From Methylomicrobium lacus_A (GTDB lineage: Bacteria > Pseudomonadota > Gammaproteobacteria > Methylococcales > Methylomonadaceae), in assembly GCF_041897535.1 (NCBI RefSeq), contig NZ_CP169217.1, positions 310,001 through 374,000 on the forward strand: a stretch of DNA of 64,000 nucleotides, read 5' to 3'. Positions 7,851 through 16,341 of this stretch are shown one piece after another. Position numbers and translations under genes: made by a program. The notes under the pieces were generated by a model that saw only the letters and a program-made list of their open reading frames with translations, had not been told where the DNA came from and did no database searches. Each line of letters opens with the position of its first letter. Within the stretch, counting starts at the first letter, position 1.

Positions 7851-10280
7851 ATGAAAATAACACCTCTCGATCCTTCCCAACTCTACAAGCCTTGTGATAT
7901 TTCTGATTTGACCTTCGCCTCGACCGATGAACTGGAAGATATTGACCTCGCGGTCGGCCAGGAACGCGCGATAGAATCGCTGAAGATCGGCATCCGGATC
8001 GCCAAGAAGGGTTATAACGTATTTGCGATGGCCCCCTCCGGCACCGGTAAACTGACCTCGGTATTGCAACTGGCCGAACACGAAGCCAGCCGGCAACCGA
8101 TTCCGGCCGATTGGTGTTATGTGAATAATTTCAACCAGCCGGCCAAACCGAGAGCAATCAAGCTCGCTCCCGGACAAGGCCGAATCTTCCAGGCAGACAT
8201 GGACAAGTTGGTCGACGAACTCAGCATCGCGATACCGGCCGCATTCGACGGCGATGAATACCGCTCACGGGTCGGCGAACTGGAAAGCAAGTCCCGCCAA
8301 CATGAAATCGACCAGCTCAGTCAATTACGCGACCAGGCCGCCGAGGCGCACATCATCCTGACCGAAACGCCGACCGGTTATGCCTTCGTGCCTTCCGACG
8401 ACAAGGAGCAGCCGATCAGCCCTGAAGAATTCAATAAATTCGACAAGGACAAGCAGCACCAGATTCAAGACACGATTTTCGAGTTTCAGGATCGCCTGCA
8501 GAACCTCTTGAAAAAGTTTCCGCACTGGCGCAAGGAAACCAAGCGCAAACTGCAGGCGCTGAACCGCGAGGTCGCCGAACTCGCGGTCAATCATTCGATC
8601 GACGATCTGCTCGCAAAATACGCCAAGCAGGACGCAATCATGTCGTATCTGAAGGATATTAAAAAGGACATCATCGATCATATCCGCGATTTCGTGCCGC
8701 ATTCCGAGAAAGTGATCTCGTTCATGGAGTTTCCGCAGGAACAGAATCCGTTCAAACGCTATCAGGTCAATCTGATGGTCGATCTGAGTCATAAGAAGTC
8801 CGCACCGGTCATTTTTGAACAAAATCCGAATTACAGCAATTTGGTCGGGCGGATCGATCATCAGGCCTTCATGGGCTCCCTGGTGACCGACTTTACGATG
8901 ATCAAGCCCGGTGCCTTGCACAAAGCCAACGGCGGATATCTGATCCTCGACACGCAAAAACTGCTGTTCCAGCCCTATGCCTGGGAAAGCCTGAAAAGAA
9001 CCCTGCAAATGGGCGAAATCCGGATCGAATCGCTCGAACGCGCGCTGAGCCTGATCAGTACCTCGGCGCTCGAACCCGAGCCGATTCCGCTCGACGTCAA
9101 AGTGATCCTGATCGGCGAACCGCTGTTTTATTATTTATTGAGCGCCTACGATCCCGAGTTTCATGACCTTTTCAAGATCGCGGCCGATTTCGACGATACG
9201 GTCTCCCGGGAAACCAAGACGCCCGACTATGCGCGCCTGTTGGCGACGCTCGCGCGCCGCGAAAAACTCAGGCCGCTCAGCCGCCATGCGGTCGCCCGGA
9301 TCATCGAGCACAGCTCACGCATGACCGGCGATACGGAGAAACTGCTGACCCATTTGCGCAGCATCACGGACCTTTTGACCGAATCCGATTACTGGGCCAG
9401 CAGTAACGGCCATACCGAGATCACCAACAGTGACGTGCAGCAGGCGATCGACCACAAGACCAAGCGCCTCGACAAGATACGCGAAAAACTGTACGAAAAC
9501 ATCCTGCGCGGCATCCTGTTGGTCAACACCGAAGGCAGCGTCGTCGGCCAGATCAACGGCTTGTCGGTGCTGCAACTCGGCGATTTCATGTTCGGCCAGC
9601 CTTCCAGGATCACCGCGACGACGCGCCTCGGCAGCGGCAAGATCGTCGACATCATGCGCGAAACCGAACTCGGCGGCGCGCTGCATTCGAAAGGCGTGCT
9701 GATCCTGTCGAGTTTCATCGCCGCCAAATATGCCAGGAAAAGCCCGTTTTCGATGGCCGCCAGCCTGGTCTTCGAGCAAACCTACGGCGAAGTCGAAGGC
9801 GACAGCGCATCGCTGGCTGAACTCTGCGCGATTCTGTCCTCGCTGGCGCGGGTGCCGCTCAGGCAGGACCTCGCGATCACCGGTTCGGTCGATCAGCTCG
9901 GCCAGGTACAACCGATCGGCGGCGTCAATGAAAAAATCGAAGGCTTTTTCGACATTTGCGCCGCCAAGGGCCTGACCGGCACGCAAGGCGTGATCATCCC
10001 GGCCAGCAACCTAAAACACCTGATGCTGCGTTGGGATGTGGTGCATGCGGCCCAGACCAAACAGTTTTCGATTTATGCGGTAGCGACCGTCGATCAGGCG
10101 CTGGAAATTTTGACCGGCATCGAAGCCGGCGAAGCCGACGCTGGAGGCGGCTTTCCGCCCGCATCGTTCAATGCGAAGGTCGATGCGCAATTGCAGCAAT
10201 TTACGACGATCAAAAAAGAGTTCAGCAAATCACAATCGTCGGATGACATCACAACAGGCGACCAATCCTCGGAGAAGTAA
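7851..10280 (+). CDS. Lon-related ATP-dependent protease (YcbZ/LonH-like)
   Basis: An 809-residue AAA+ protease of the family annotated as Lon-related or AAA family ATPase with a Lon domain. The N-terminal Walker A is unusual in sequence: APSGTGKLTS. The middle (residues about 200-300) is charged and helical, the insert typical of this subfamily. The C-terminal Lon peptidase domain has both catalytic residues, Ser in EGDSASLAEL and Lys in GGVNEKIEGFFD. It lacks the N-terminal LAN domain of classic LonA. It is probably a cytoplasmic quality-control protease, but its substrates are not evident from the sequence. It is 6 bp upstream of the glucan phosphorylase gene and likely co-transcribed with it. 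Confidence 0.88.
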   Translation: MKITPLDPSQLYKPCDISDLTFASTDELEDIDLAVGQERAIESLKIGIRIAKKGYNVFAMAPSGTGKLTSVLQLAEHEASRQPIPADWCYVNNFNQPAKPRAIKLAPGQGRIFQADMDKLVDELSIAIPAAFDGDEYRSRVGELESKSRQHEIDQLSQLRDQAAEAHIILTETPTGYAFVPSDDKEQPISPEEFNKFDKDKQHQIQDTIFEFQDRLQNLLKKFPHWRKETKRKLQALNREVAELAVNHSIDDLLAKYAKQDAIMSYLKDIKKDIIDHIRDFVPHSEKVISFMEFPQEQNPFKRYQVNLMVDLSHKKSAPVIFEQNPNYSNLVGRIDHQAFMGSLVTDFTMIKPGALHKANGGYLILDTQKLLFQPYAWESLKRTLQMGEIRIESLERALSLISTSALEPEPIPLDVKVILIGEPLFYYLLSAYDPEFHDLFKIAADFDDTVSRETKTPDYARLLATLARREKLRPLSRHAVARIIEHSSRMTGDTEKLLTHLRSITDLLTESDYWASSNGHTEITNSDVQQAIDHKTKRLDKIREKLYENILRGILLVNTEGSVVGQINGLSVLQLGDFMFGQPSRITATTRLGSGKIVDIMRETELGGALHSKGVLILSSFIAAKYARKSPFSMAASLVFEQTYGEVEGDSASLAELCAILSSLARVPLRQDLAITGSVDQLGQVQPIGGVNEKIEGFFDICAAKGLTGTQGVIIPASNLKHLMLRWDVVHAAQTKQFSIYAVATVDQALEILTGIEAGEADAGGGFPPASFNAKVDAQLQQFTTIKKEFSKSQSSDDITTGDQSSEK

Positions 10281-10286
10281 AGTATC

Positions 10287-12806
10287 ATGAAAGCAAGCGG
10301 ATTCTTTCGGCCCGACTTGGCCAAAAAACTTGACGGCCTGGCCGAACTGGCCGGCGATTGCAGTTACACCTGGGCGCACGGCGCCGATGAAATCTGGTCC
10401 GAACTGGATGATGAATTATGGAAGCTGACCCGCAACCCCTGGCTGGTATTGCAATCGGTGTCGCATGCGCACCTCGAAACACTCTCCGAGAACCCGGGTT
10501 TTTGCCAGAAACTGCGCACGATCGTGTCCGCGCACCGGCTCGCCTTGTCCGAAAATCGCTGGTTTCAGCACCATTACGAACAGCAAGCCGCGCTGAAGAA
10601 GATCGCTTACTTCAGCATGGAGTTCGGCCTCAGCGAGGCGTTGCCGATTTATTCCGGCGGCCTGGGGCTCCTGGCCGGAGATCACTTGAAAGCAGCCAGC
10701 GATTTAGGTTTGCCCTTGGTCGGTGTCGGCCTTCTGTATCAAAACGGCTATTTTCGCCAGGATTTCGATTCGGACGGCAATCAGATTGCGCTCTATCCGT
10801 CGAGTAATACCAGCGACCTGCCGGTCACGCCGGTGCGCGATGCGAACGGCGAATGGCTGCGCATCAAGCTGTTGACGCCCTATCAACTGTGGGTCAGGGT
10901 CTGGCAGGCGCAAATCGGCCGGATCGAGTTGTATTTGCTCGACACGAACGATCCGATCAATCATCCCGTCGATCGCTGCATCACAACAGAACTCTACGGC
11001 GGCGGCTCCAGCCACAGGCTGGCGCAGGAAATCCTGCTCGGCATCGGCGGCTGGCGTGTCCTGCAAGCTTTAGGCATCACACCCGACGTCTGCCATCTGA
11101 ATGAAGGCCATGCGGCACTGGTCGTCCTGGAACGCGCCCGCGACCTGATGCGCGAGAAAGAACTCGATTTTGCGACCGCCTTGACGATTACCCGCGCCGG
11201 CAATCTGTTTACTACGCATACGCCGGTCGAGGCCGGCTTCGATCGCTTCAGTCCGGAACTGGTCAACAATCAACTGGGCCTGTATGCGAAAGAACTCGAT
11301 ATCAGCGTGGCGACGCTGTTGAGTCTCGGCCGGGCGCCCGGCAACACCGATCCTGCCGCGCCGTTCAACATGGCTTATCTGGCGATACGCGGCAGCGCGG
11401 CGGTCAACGGCGTCAGCCGCCTACATGCGGAAGTCAGCCGGGACATTTTCAGCCCGCTGTTTCCGAACTGGTCGCGCCATGACATCCCGATTACGAATGT
11501 GACCAACGGCGTGCACGTGCCGGCCTGGGATTCGAAGGATGCGGACGAATTATGGACCCACCTGTGCGGTAAGGGCCGCTGGTTCTGCGATCCCGAGATG
11601 CTCGGCCAGAATTTCAATCGGGTCGCAGACCAGGAACTCTGGCAGATGCGCGCGAAGAACCGGGCACGACTGGTCCATTTCGTGCGCGACGAATACAACC
11701 GCGAATTGAACATTCACAGCAATTTAACCGAGAAAGAACTCGAAAAACGCGTGCTGCGCGTGTTCGATCCGAATGTGATGACGATCGGCTTCGCGCGCCG
11801 CTTTGCGACCTACAAACGCCCTAACCTGCTGTTGACCGATCCCGACCGGCTGGCCCGCATCCTGTGCCATCCTGAGAGGCCCGTGCAACTGGTCATTTCC
11901 GGCAAGGCGCACCCTGCCGATCTGCCGGGTCAACAATTGATCAAGGCATGGCACCAATTCATGCGCCGCCCCGATATTCGAGAACGGGCGGTGTTTTTGA
12001 GTGATTACGACATGATCACTGCGGAATTTTTGGTGCAAGGCGTCGATTTATGGATCAATACGCCGAAACGTCCCTGGGAAGCCTGCGGCACCAGCGGCAT
12101 GAAGATTCTGGTCAACGGCGGCCTGAATGTATCGGAACTGGACGGCTGGTGGGCCGAGGCCTATACCCCCGAAGTCGGTTGGTCGTTGAACGGCAATGAA
12201 GACGGGCACAGCGATCAGGAACAAGCGGAGATGCTTTACCGTCTGCTCGAGGAAGACATCGTGCCGGCCTTTTACGAGCGCAACGATAACGGCATTCCCG
12301 AACGCTGGACAAAGAAAATGCGCGCCAGCATGACCAAGCTGACGCCGTATTTTTCGGCCAACCGGATGGTGCGGGAATATACCGAACGTTTCTACCTGCC
12401 GCTGGCCACGCATTACCACGAACGGGCCGCGAAACAAGGCGAGCTTGGCAAAAAGCTGACACAATGGCAACAGCATCTGTATGATTTCTGGCCGAAAATC
12501 CATGTCGCGCAGGTGCAGGCCGAAGACCAGGGCGCACAGCAGCTATTCAAGCTGCATATTTATCTCGGTGATCTGACCGCCGATGATGTCGAGGTGCAAT
12601 TGTTCTCGGAGCCGACCGTCGACATTCAGCAAGCCATCCATCCGATCCCGATCGATCACCCGATTCCTGGCGCGGTCAACGGATATGTGTACAGCCTCAC
12701 GATTCCCGCCATCCGTCCACTTAAGGATTACACCCCCCGCATCATCCCCCGCCATCCAGGCTGTCAGGTGCCGATCGAGACTCAACATATATTATGGATC
12801 AAGTGA
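10287..12806 (+). CDS. glgP: Alpha-glucan (glycogen/maltodextrin) phosphorylase
   Basis: An 839-residue PLP enzyme that releases glucose-1-phosphate from alpha-1,4 glucans. Features: FSMEFGLSEALPIYSGGLGLLAGDH near residue 110 (typical of the TIGR02094 phosphorylase group), HLNEGHAAL, FTTHTPVEAGFDRF, TNGVHVPAW, and the PLP lysine in ACGTSGMKILVNGG near residue 610. The long form and the GLGLLAGDH motif separate it from the enterobacterial MalP/GlgP type. It starts 6 bp after the Lon-related gene and its last 13 bp overlap the next methyltransferase gene, so the three probably form one transcript. Together they suggest stored-glycogen turnover. Confidence 0.93.
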   Translation: MKASGFFRPDLAKKLDGLAELAGDCSYTWAHGADEIWSELDDELWKLTRNPWLVLQSVSHAHLETLSENPGFCQKLRTIVSAHRLALSENRWFQHHYEQQAALKKIAYFSMEFGLSEALPIYSGGLGLLAGDHLKAASDLGLPLVGVGLLYQNGYFRQDFDSDGNQIALYPSSNTSDLPVTPVRDANGEWLRIKLLTPYQLWVRVWQAQIGRIELYLLDTNDPINHPVDRCITTELYGGGSSHRLAQEILLGIGGWRVLQALGITPDVCHLNEGHAALVVLERARDLMREKELDFATALTITRAGNLFTTHTPVEAGFDRFSPELVNNQLGLYAKELDISVATLLSLGRAPGNTDPAAPFNMAYLAIRGSAAVNGVSRLHAEVSRDIFSPLFPNWSRHDIPITNVTNGVHVPAWDSKDADELWTHLCGKGRWFCDPEMLGQNFNRVADQELWQMRAKNRARLVHFVRDEYNRELNIHSNLTEKELEKRVLRVFDPNVMTIGFARRFATYKRPNLLLTDPDRLARILCHPERPVQLVISGKAHPADLPGQQLIKAWHQFMRRPDIRERAVFLSDYDMITAEFLVQGVDLWINTPKRPWEACGTSGMKILVNGGLNVSELDGWWAEAYTPEVGWSLNGNEDGHSDQEQAEMLYRLLEEDIVPAFYERNDNGIPERWTKKMRASMTKLTPYFSANRMVREYTERFYLPLATHYHERAAKQGELGKKLTQWQQHLYDFWPKIHVAQVQAEDQGAQQLFKLHIYLGDLTADDVEVQLFSEPTVDIQQAIHPIPIDHPIPGAVNGYVYSLTIPAIRPLKDYTPRIIPRHPGCQVPIETQHILWIK

Positions 12807-13663
12807 GTTTGGATAGGCGCAAAACCGTCAACCTGCCCTATTTCGACAATCTGCTGAAACTGCTGCATGAGGGCAATGCGGCGGTCGAACAAGGCTTCGG
12901 ACGGCACGTACATTGGGGCTATTGGGAAAATCCGCACCAGGCCGATGCGACCGGAGCCGATTTTGCCGAGGCAGCGGAAAATCTTAGCAAGGAAATGTGC
13001 CTGGCGGGCCTAATGAAAAACGGCTTGCGCGTGCTGGACGCCGGCTGCGGCTTCGGCGGCACGATCGCTCACATCAACGAACATTACACCGAGATGCGGT
13101 TGACCGGTTTGAACCTGGACCCGCGCCAGTTGCAACGCGCCCGCACCCAGGTCGTCCCGTGCTCCAGCAACTTAATCGAATTCGTCGAGGGTGATGCCTG
13201 CAAGCTGCCGTTTACAGATCACAGCTTCGATGTGGTGCTCGCGGTCGAATGCATCTTTCATTTTCCGGGCCGCGAGGCGTTTTTTCGTGAAGCACGCCGT
13301 GTATTGAAGCCGGGCGGCACGTTGGCGCTCTCCGATTTCATTCCGGAGCCGATCATTGTGCCGTTCACCAAAATCAGGCTGCCGGAGCGGCTGAGCCGGG
13401 GATTTTACGGCAGGTGCAATGTGCAATATACGCGCGAGGACTATCGCCGTCTGGCCGATGACTCCGGCTTCAAAATTCTGGTCGAACGGGATATTACCGT
13501 CAATACCCTGCCCACTTACGCGTATATCCGGAAATTGGCGTGGCAGGCCTCATTTTTTAACGGATTCGCGATGATCGAGACTTCGGCACTGGAACTGCTC
13601 AGCCGGCTCCGGCTGATTACCTATCAGATTTATGCGTTTCAAAAAGCCGGCCACTCTTTATAA
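12794..13663 (+). CDS. Class I SAM-dependent methyltransferase, substrate unknown
   Basis: A 289-residue methyltransferase. Motif I is VLDAGCGFGGT (about residue 77). An acidic residue follows the second strand (NLDPRQLQ), motif II is FDVVLAVECIFHF, and motif III is VLKPGGTLALSDF. The general shape (UbiE/erythromycin or tocopherol methyltransferase-like) fits small-molecule methylation, with a C-terminal lid of about 90 residues. The ATG at 12794 lies inside the end of glgP (13-bp overlap), implying translational coupling. I cannot assign a substrate, and nothing next to it points to a specific pathway. Confidence 0.85.
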   Translation: MDQVSLDRRKTVNLPYFDNLLKLLHEGNAAVEQGFGRHVHWGYWENPHQADATGADFAEAAENLSKEMCLAGLMKNGLRVLDAGCGFGGTIAHINEHYTEMRLTGLNLDPRQLQRARTQVVPCSSNLIEFVEGDACKLPFTDHSFDVVLAVECIFHFPGREAFFREARRVLKPGGTLALSDFIPEPIIVPFTKIRLPERLSRGFYGRCNVQYTREDYRRLADDSGFKILVERDITVNTLPTYAYIRKLAWQASFFNGFAMIETSALELLSRLRLITYQIYAFQKAGHSL

Positions 13664-14114
13664 CGGTATCTAATGCCCTACCAAATTATCTTTTTTTCTT
13701 CCTGAGCTGTTTCTTACCCCAAAGAACCCAAGGGTTGCTCCGACCTGATACTTTTTCGTTTGTGGAGACCAATGCTGAAACTGCCCCACTTGTAGTCATC
13801 CATGTACACCTCATAGAAATGATCGCCATACAGGATTATACCAACAAGAGCTTCTATTATCAGATATTAGTTATAAGTTTTGACAGATAATTCCTCTTAC
13901 CGCACGCAGTCTCATGTCTAAAAATAGCTATGGACCGCCAGATTGATGACCCTTATGGCGGATTTTCAAAAAACCCAAGCGGCTTTGATTATCTATCTGA
14001 AACAGCAGCCCGATACAATGAGAAATTACCAAGAATCTATTATCATATAATATAAAATATGTATAAATAACAGTTCCCTCGCTGACCGAGGCCATCGAAA
14101 ATGCGCTAGACCGC
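13664..14114 (-). other. Non-coding stretch with a short gene fragment
   Basis: This 451-bp gap is AT-rich compared with its neighbours and holds no complete gene. On the minus strand one frame is open from 13866 to 13717 (50 codons, ending at TAA 13716-13714), reading in part YGDHFYEVYMDDYKWGSFS. It has no start codon and sits just after an in-frame stop, so it looks like the worn end of a lost gene. I do not recognise the family. No tRNA or clear terminator was found. Confidence 0.4.
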
Positions 14115-14882
14115 TCAACGCCTGATTCTAAAAGGGGCAATCGGCAGCATAATCAAAAAGCCGATGCCCGAGCCGAGCGCCAGCCATTTTGCGAGCGTAA
14201 AAAGCCGGCGCAATTTGCGGTTGGCCTTGTTGACGATCATGAATTCGTTCACGTAAATCGTCTCACAGGCGCCGTTACCGGTGTCTTCCCGGATGGTGCT
14301 GGTGCTGCGGTGGAAGCCATTGCCGGGATTGGCGTATTCGGCGAGCAGGCCGGAGAGGTGGATGTGGTCGCCGGGTTCGGCCTGCATCAGCGCGGCTTTC
14401 ACCTGCTCCTGGTCGGCGAGCAAGTGATTGTTCGACAACGCGTCCATTTTAAACAGGTTGCCGGTTTCGCTGTCGGGCCAGGAAGCCCAGCAGGTCCAGG
14501 TATCGTTATGAAACTGAATCCTATGATAAACGCCCGACTGCACATTTTCGCCCCAGATCACGCATAAGTCGCGCAGGTTCAAAAAGTCCTGCCAGCTGCC
14601 GTGATGCCAGATGTCGTTCAGTTGATCCGCATCATGCAGGCTGACCACGACGCCGTCGAGTTGATAGGAAAATTTGGGCGTAATCGTGTAGTACTGGCCG
14701 TTCACTTCGGCCGTAAAGGGAGAGACGGCAGTCGGCTCCTGCAAGGGTGCCTGCAAGTCGTCGACGGCGTAATAGGAAGGCTCTGGCAACCTGTCCTTGT
14801 AACCGTACAGTAAAGCCAGCGCCAAGGCGCTGAACCAGAATAGCCGTCTAAAAAGTGTCTCGAGAACGGATGACCATACCAT
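14115..14882 (-). CDS. Unknown membrane-anchored protein downstream of sucAB-lpd
   Basis: A 255-residue protein I do not recognise. One membrane segment lies near the N-terminus (RRLFWFSALALALLYGY, residues 12-28) and one near the C-terminus (LAKWLALGSGIGFLIMLPIA, residues about 229-249). Between them lies a soluble domain of about 195 residues, probably periplasmic, with Trp, Cys and His residues (DLCVIWGENV, IQFHNDTWTCWASW). It begins 12 bp after the lpd stop on the same strand, so it is likely the last gene of the sucA-sucB-lpd operon. No signal of decay. Its link to 2-oxoglutarate metabolism is by position only. Confidence 0.75.
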   Translation of the reverse strand: MVWSSVLETLFRRLFWFSALALALLYGYKDRLPEPSYYAVDDLQAPLQEPTAVSPFTAEVNGQYYTITPKFSYQLDGVVVSLHDADQLNDIWHHGSWQDFLNLRDLCVIWGENVQSGVYHRIQFHNDTWTCWASWPDSETGNLFKMDALSNNHLLADQEQVKAALMQAEPGDHIHLSGLLAEYANPGNGFHRSTSTIREDTGNGACETIYVNEFMIVNKANRKLRRLFTLAKWLALGSGIGFLIMLPIAPFRIRR

Positions 14883-14894
14883 CGGAGTCCTGCG

Positions 14895-16340
14895 TCACTT
14901 GCCCATCGGCAAATGCAGCGCCATTTTTCTTAACGCCAACGCGCCTTCGTAGAGCGCTTCGGATAACGTCGGGTGCGCATGGATCGTTCTCGCCAGGTCT
15001 TCGCTGCTGGCCGAGAACTCCATCGCCAGCACCGCCTCGGCGATCAGTTCGGAAGCTCCCGCGCCGATCATGTGCACGCCAAGAATCCTGTCGGTTTCGG
15101 CATGCGCGATGATCTTGACCAGACCTTCGCTGCGCCCGATGGCCAGCGCTCTCGACGAGGCGCTGAACGGAAACACGCCGATCTTCAACGGTTCGCCGAG
15201 CCCCCGCAATGTCTGCTCGGTCTGCCCGACCCAGGCAATCTCGGGTTCGGTATAAACCACGCTCGGCAAGAGATCGTAGTTGATCATCGACTGCAGACCC
15301 GCAATTTGCTCGGCCACGAAAACGCCCTCCTCGATGCCTTTGTGCGCGAGCATCGGGCCGAGCAGCGTCAGATCGCCGATCGCATAGACGCCGGGTAGGT
15401 TGGTGCGGCAATTTTCATCGACATGCACATAACCCGAATCGTCGAGCAAGAGGTCGGCCTCGGGCGCCGCCAGCCCCTCGGAGCTGGGCTTGCGGCCGAT
15501 CGCGACGATCAGGCGATCAACGCTAAGTGCATGGGAGCCTTCATGATCCTGATATTTGATCATGACCTCTTGATTGCCCTTCTTGGCCGAAATCACGCGC
15601 GCGCCGAGACGCATTTCCATGCCCTGCCCGGTGAAAATGGCGTAGGCTTCGCGCGAGATTTGCTGATCCGGCAGGTTCAAGAAACTTTCCTGCGCTTCAA
15701 GCAATATCACCTCGGAACCCAGCCGGTTCCATATGCTGGCGATTTCGAGCCCCTTGATGCCGGCGCCGATGATCGCCAGGCGTTTCGGCACCGAATCGAG
15801 GTTCAACGCGTCGCTGGTATCGATAATGTACTCGTGGTCGATCGGCGCGAAAGGCAATTCCAAAGGCGCCGAACCGGTCGCCAGAATAATGTGATCGGCG
15901 ATCAGACAGGACGGCGCGCCGCCGTCCACCGGGACGACTTCGACATGGCCGGCCTGCAGCAATCTGGCCCGGGCATGAATATGATCGATCTTGTGATGGC
16001 TGAACAAGCCGGCGATGTGGCTGTTAATTTCCGCAACGATCCGATCCTTGCGACGGATCATCTGCCCGACATCGAGCGCGATATTTTCGGCGCGGATGCC
16101 GTGCTGCGCCAAATCGACGGTCAGCGCATGATATAACTTTGCCGACTCGAGCAGCGCCATCGACGCGACGCAGCCGGCATTCAGATAAGCCCCGCCCAGA
16201 CTCGGCCGGCCGAATTTGTCGCTCAAACTATCGATGCAGGCCGTTTTCAATCCCAGCTGGCCGCAGCGCACCGCGCTGACGTAGCCGGCCGGACCCGCCC
16301 CGATGATGATTACATCGTATTTCGCTAGTAATTTCGGCAT
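14895..16340 (-). CDS. lpd: Dihydrolipoamide dehydrogenase-like protein (E3), redox disulfide disrupted
   Basis: A 481-residue flavoprotein of the E3 family. The FAD motif (IIIGAGPAGYVSAVRCG, residues 11-27), the NAD motif (LAIIGAGIKGLEIA, about residue 187), the second FAD motif (VYAIGDLT) and the C-terminal His-Glu pair in HAHPTLSE are all present. The active-site loop is abnormal: normal E3 has GG-T/V-C-LN-V-G-C-IPSKALL, while here residues 49-64 read GGAYLNAGCVASMALL. Cys is replaced by Tyr52, the second Cys (Cys57) is kept, and the conserved Pro and Lys are Ala59 and Met61. I confirmed the codons on the minus strand near 16185. Reoxidation of dihydrolipoamide should not work by the usual route. 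It is 1 bp after sucB in the operon. Confidence 0.88.
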   Translation of the reverse strand: MPKLLAKYDVIIIGAGPAGYVSAVRCGQLGLKTACIDSLSDKFGRPSLGGAYLNAGCVASMALLESAKLYHALTVDLAQHGIRAENIALDVGQMIRRKDRIVAEINSHIAGLFSHHKIDHIHARARLLQAGHVEVVPVDGGAPSCLIADHIILATGSAPLELPFAPIDHEYIIDTSDALNLDSVPKRLAIIGAGIKGLEIASIWNRLGSEVILLEAQESFLNLPDQQISREAYAIFTGQGMEMRLGARVISAKKGNQEVMIKYQDHEGSHALSVDRLIVAIGRKPSSEGLAAPEADLLLDDSGYVHVDENCRTNLPGVYAIGDLTLLGPMLAHKGIEEGVFVAEQIAGLQSMINYDLLPSVVYTEPEIAWVGQTEQTLRGLGEPLKIGVFPFSASSRALAIGRSEGLVKIIAHAETDRILGVHMIGAGASELIAEAVLAMEFSASSEDLARTIHAHPTLSEALYEGALALRKMALHLPMGK

Positions 16341-16341
16341 A

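Noticed and set aside
13664..14114. tRNA gene in the gap
   Set aside because: No cloverleaf or T-loop consensus (GTTCRANNC) in a fitting place.
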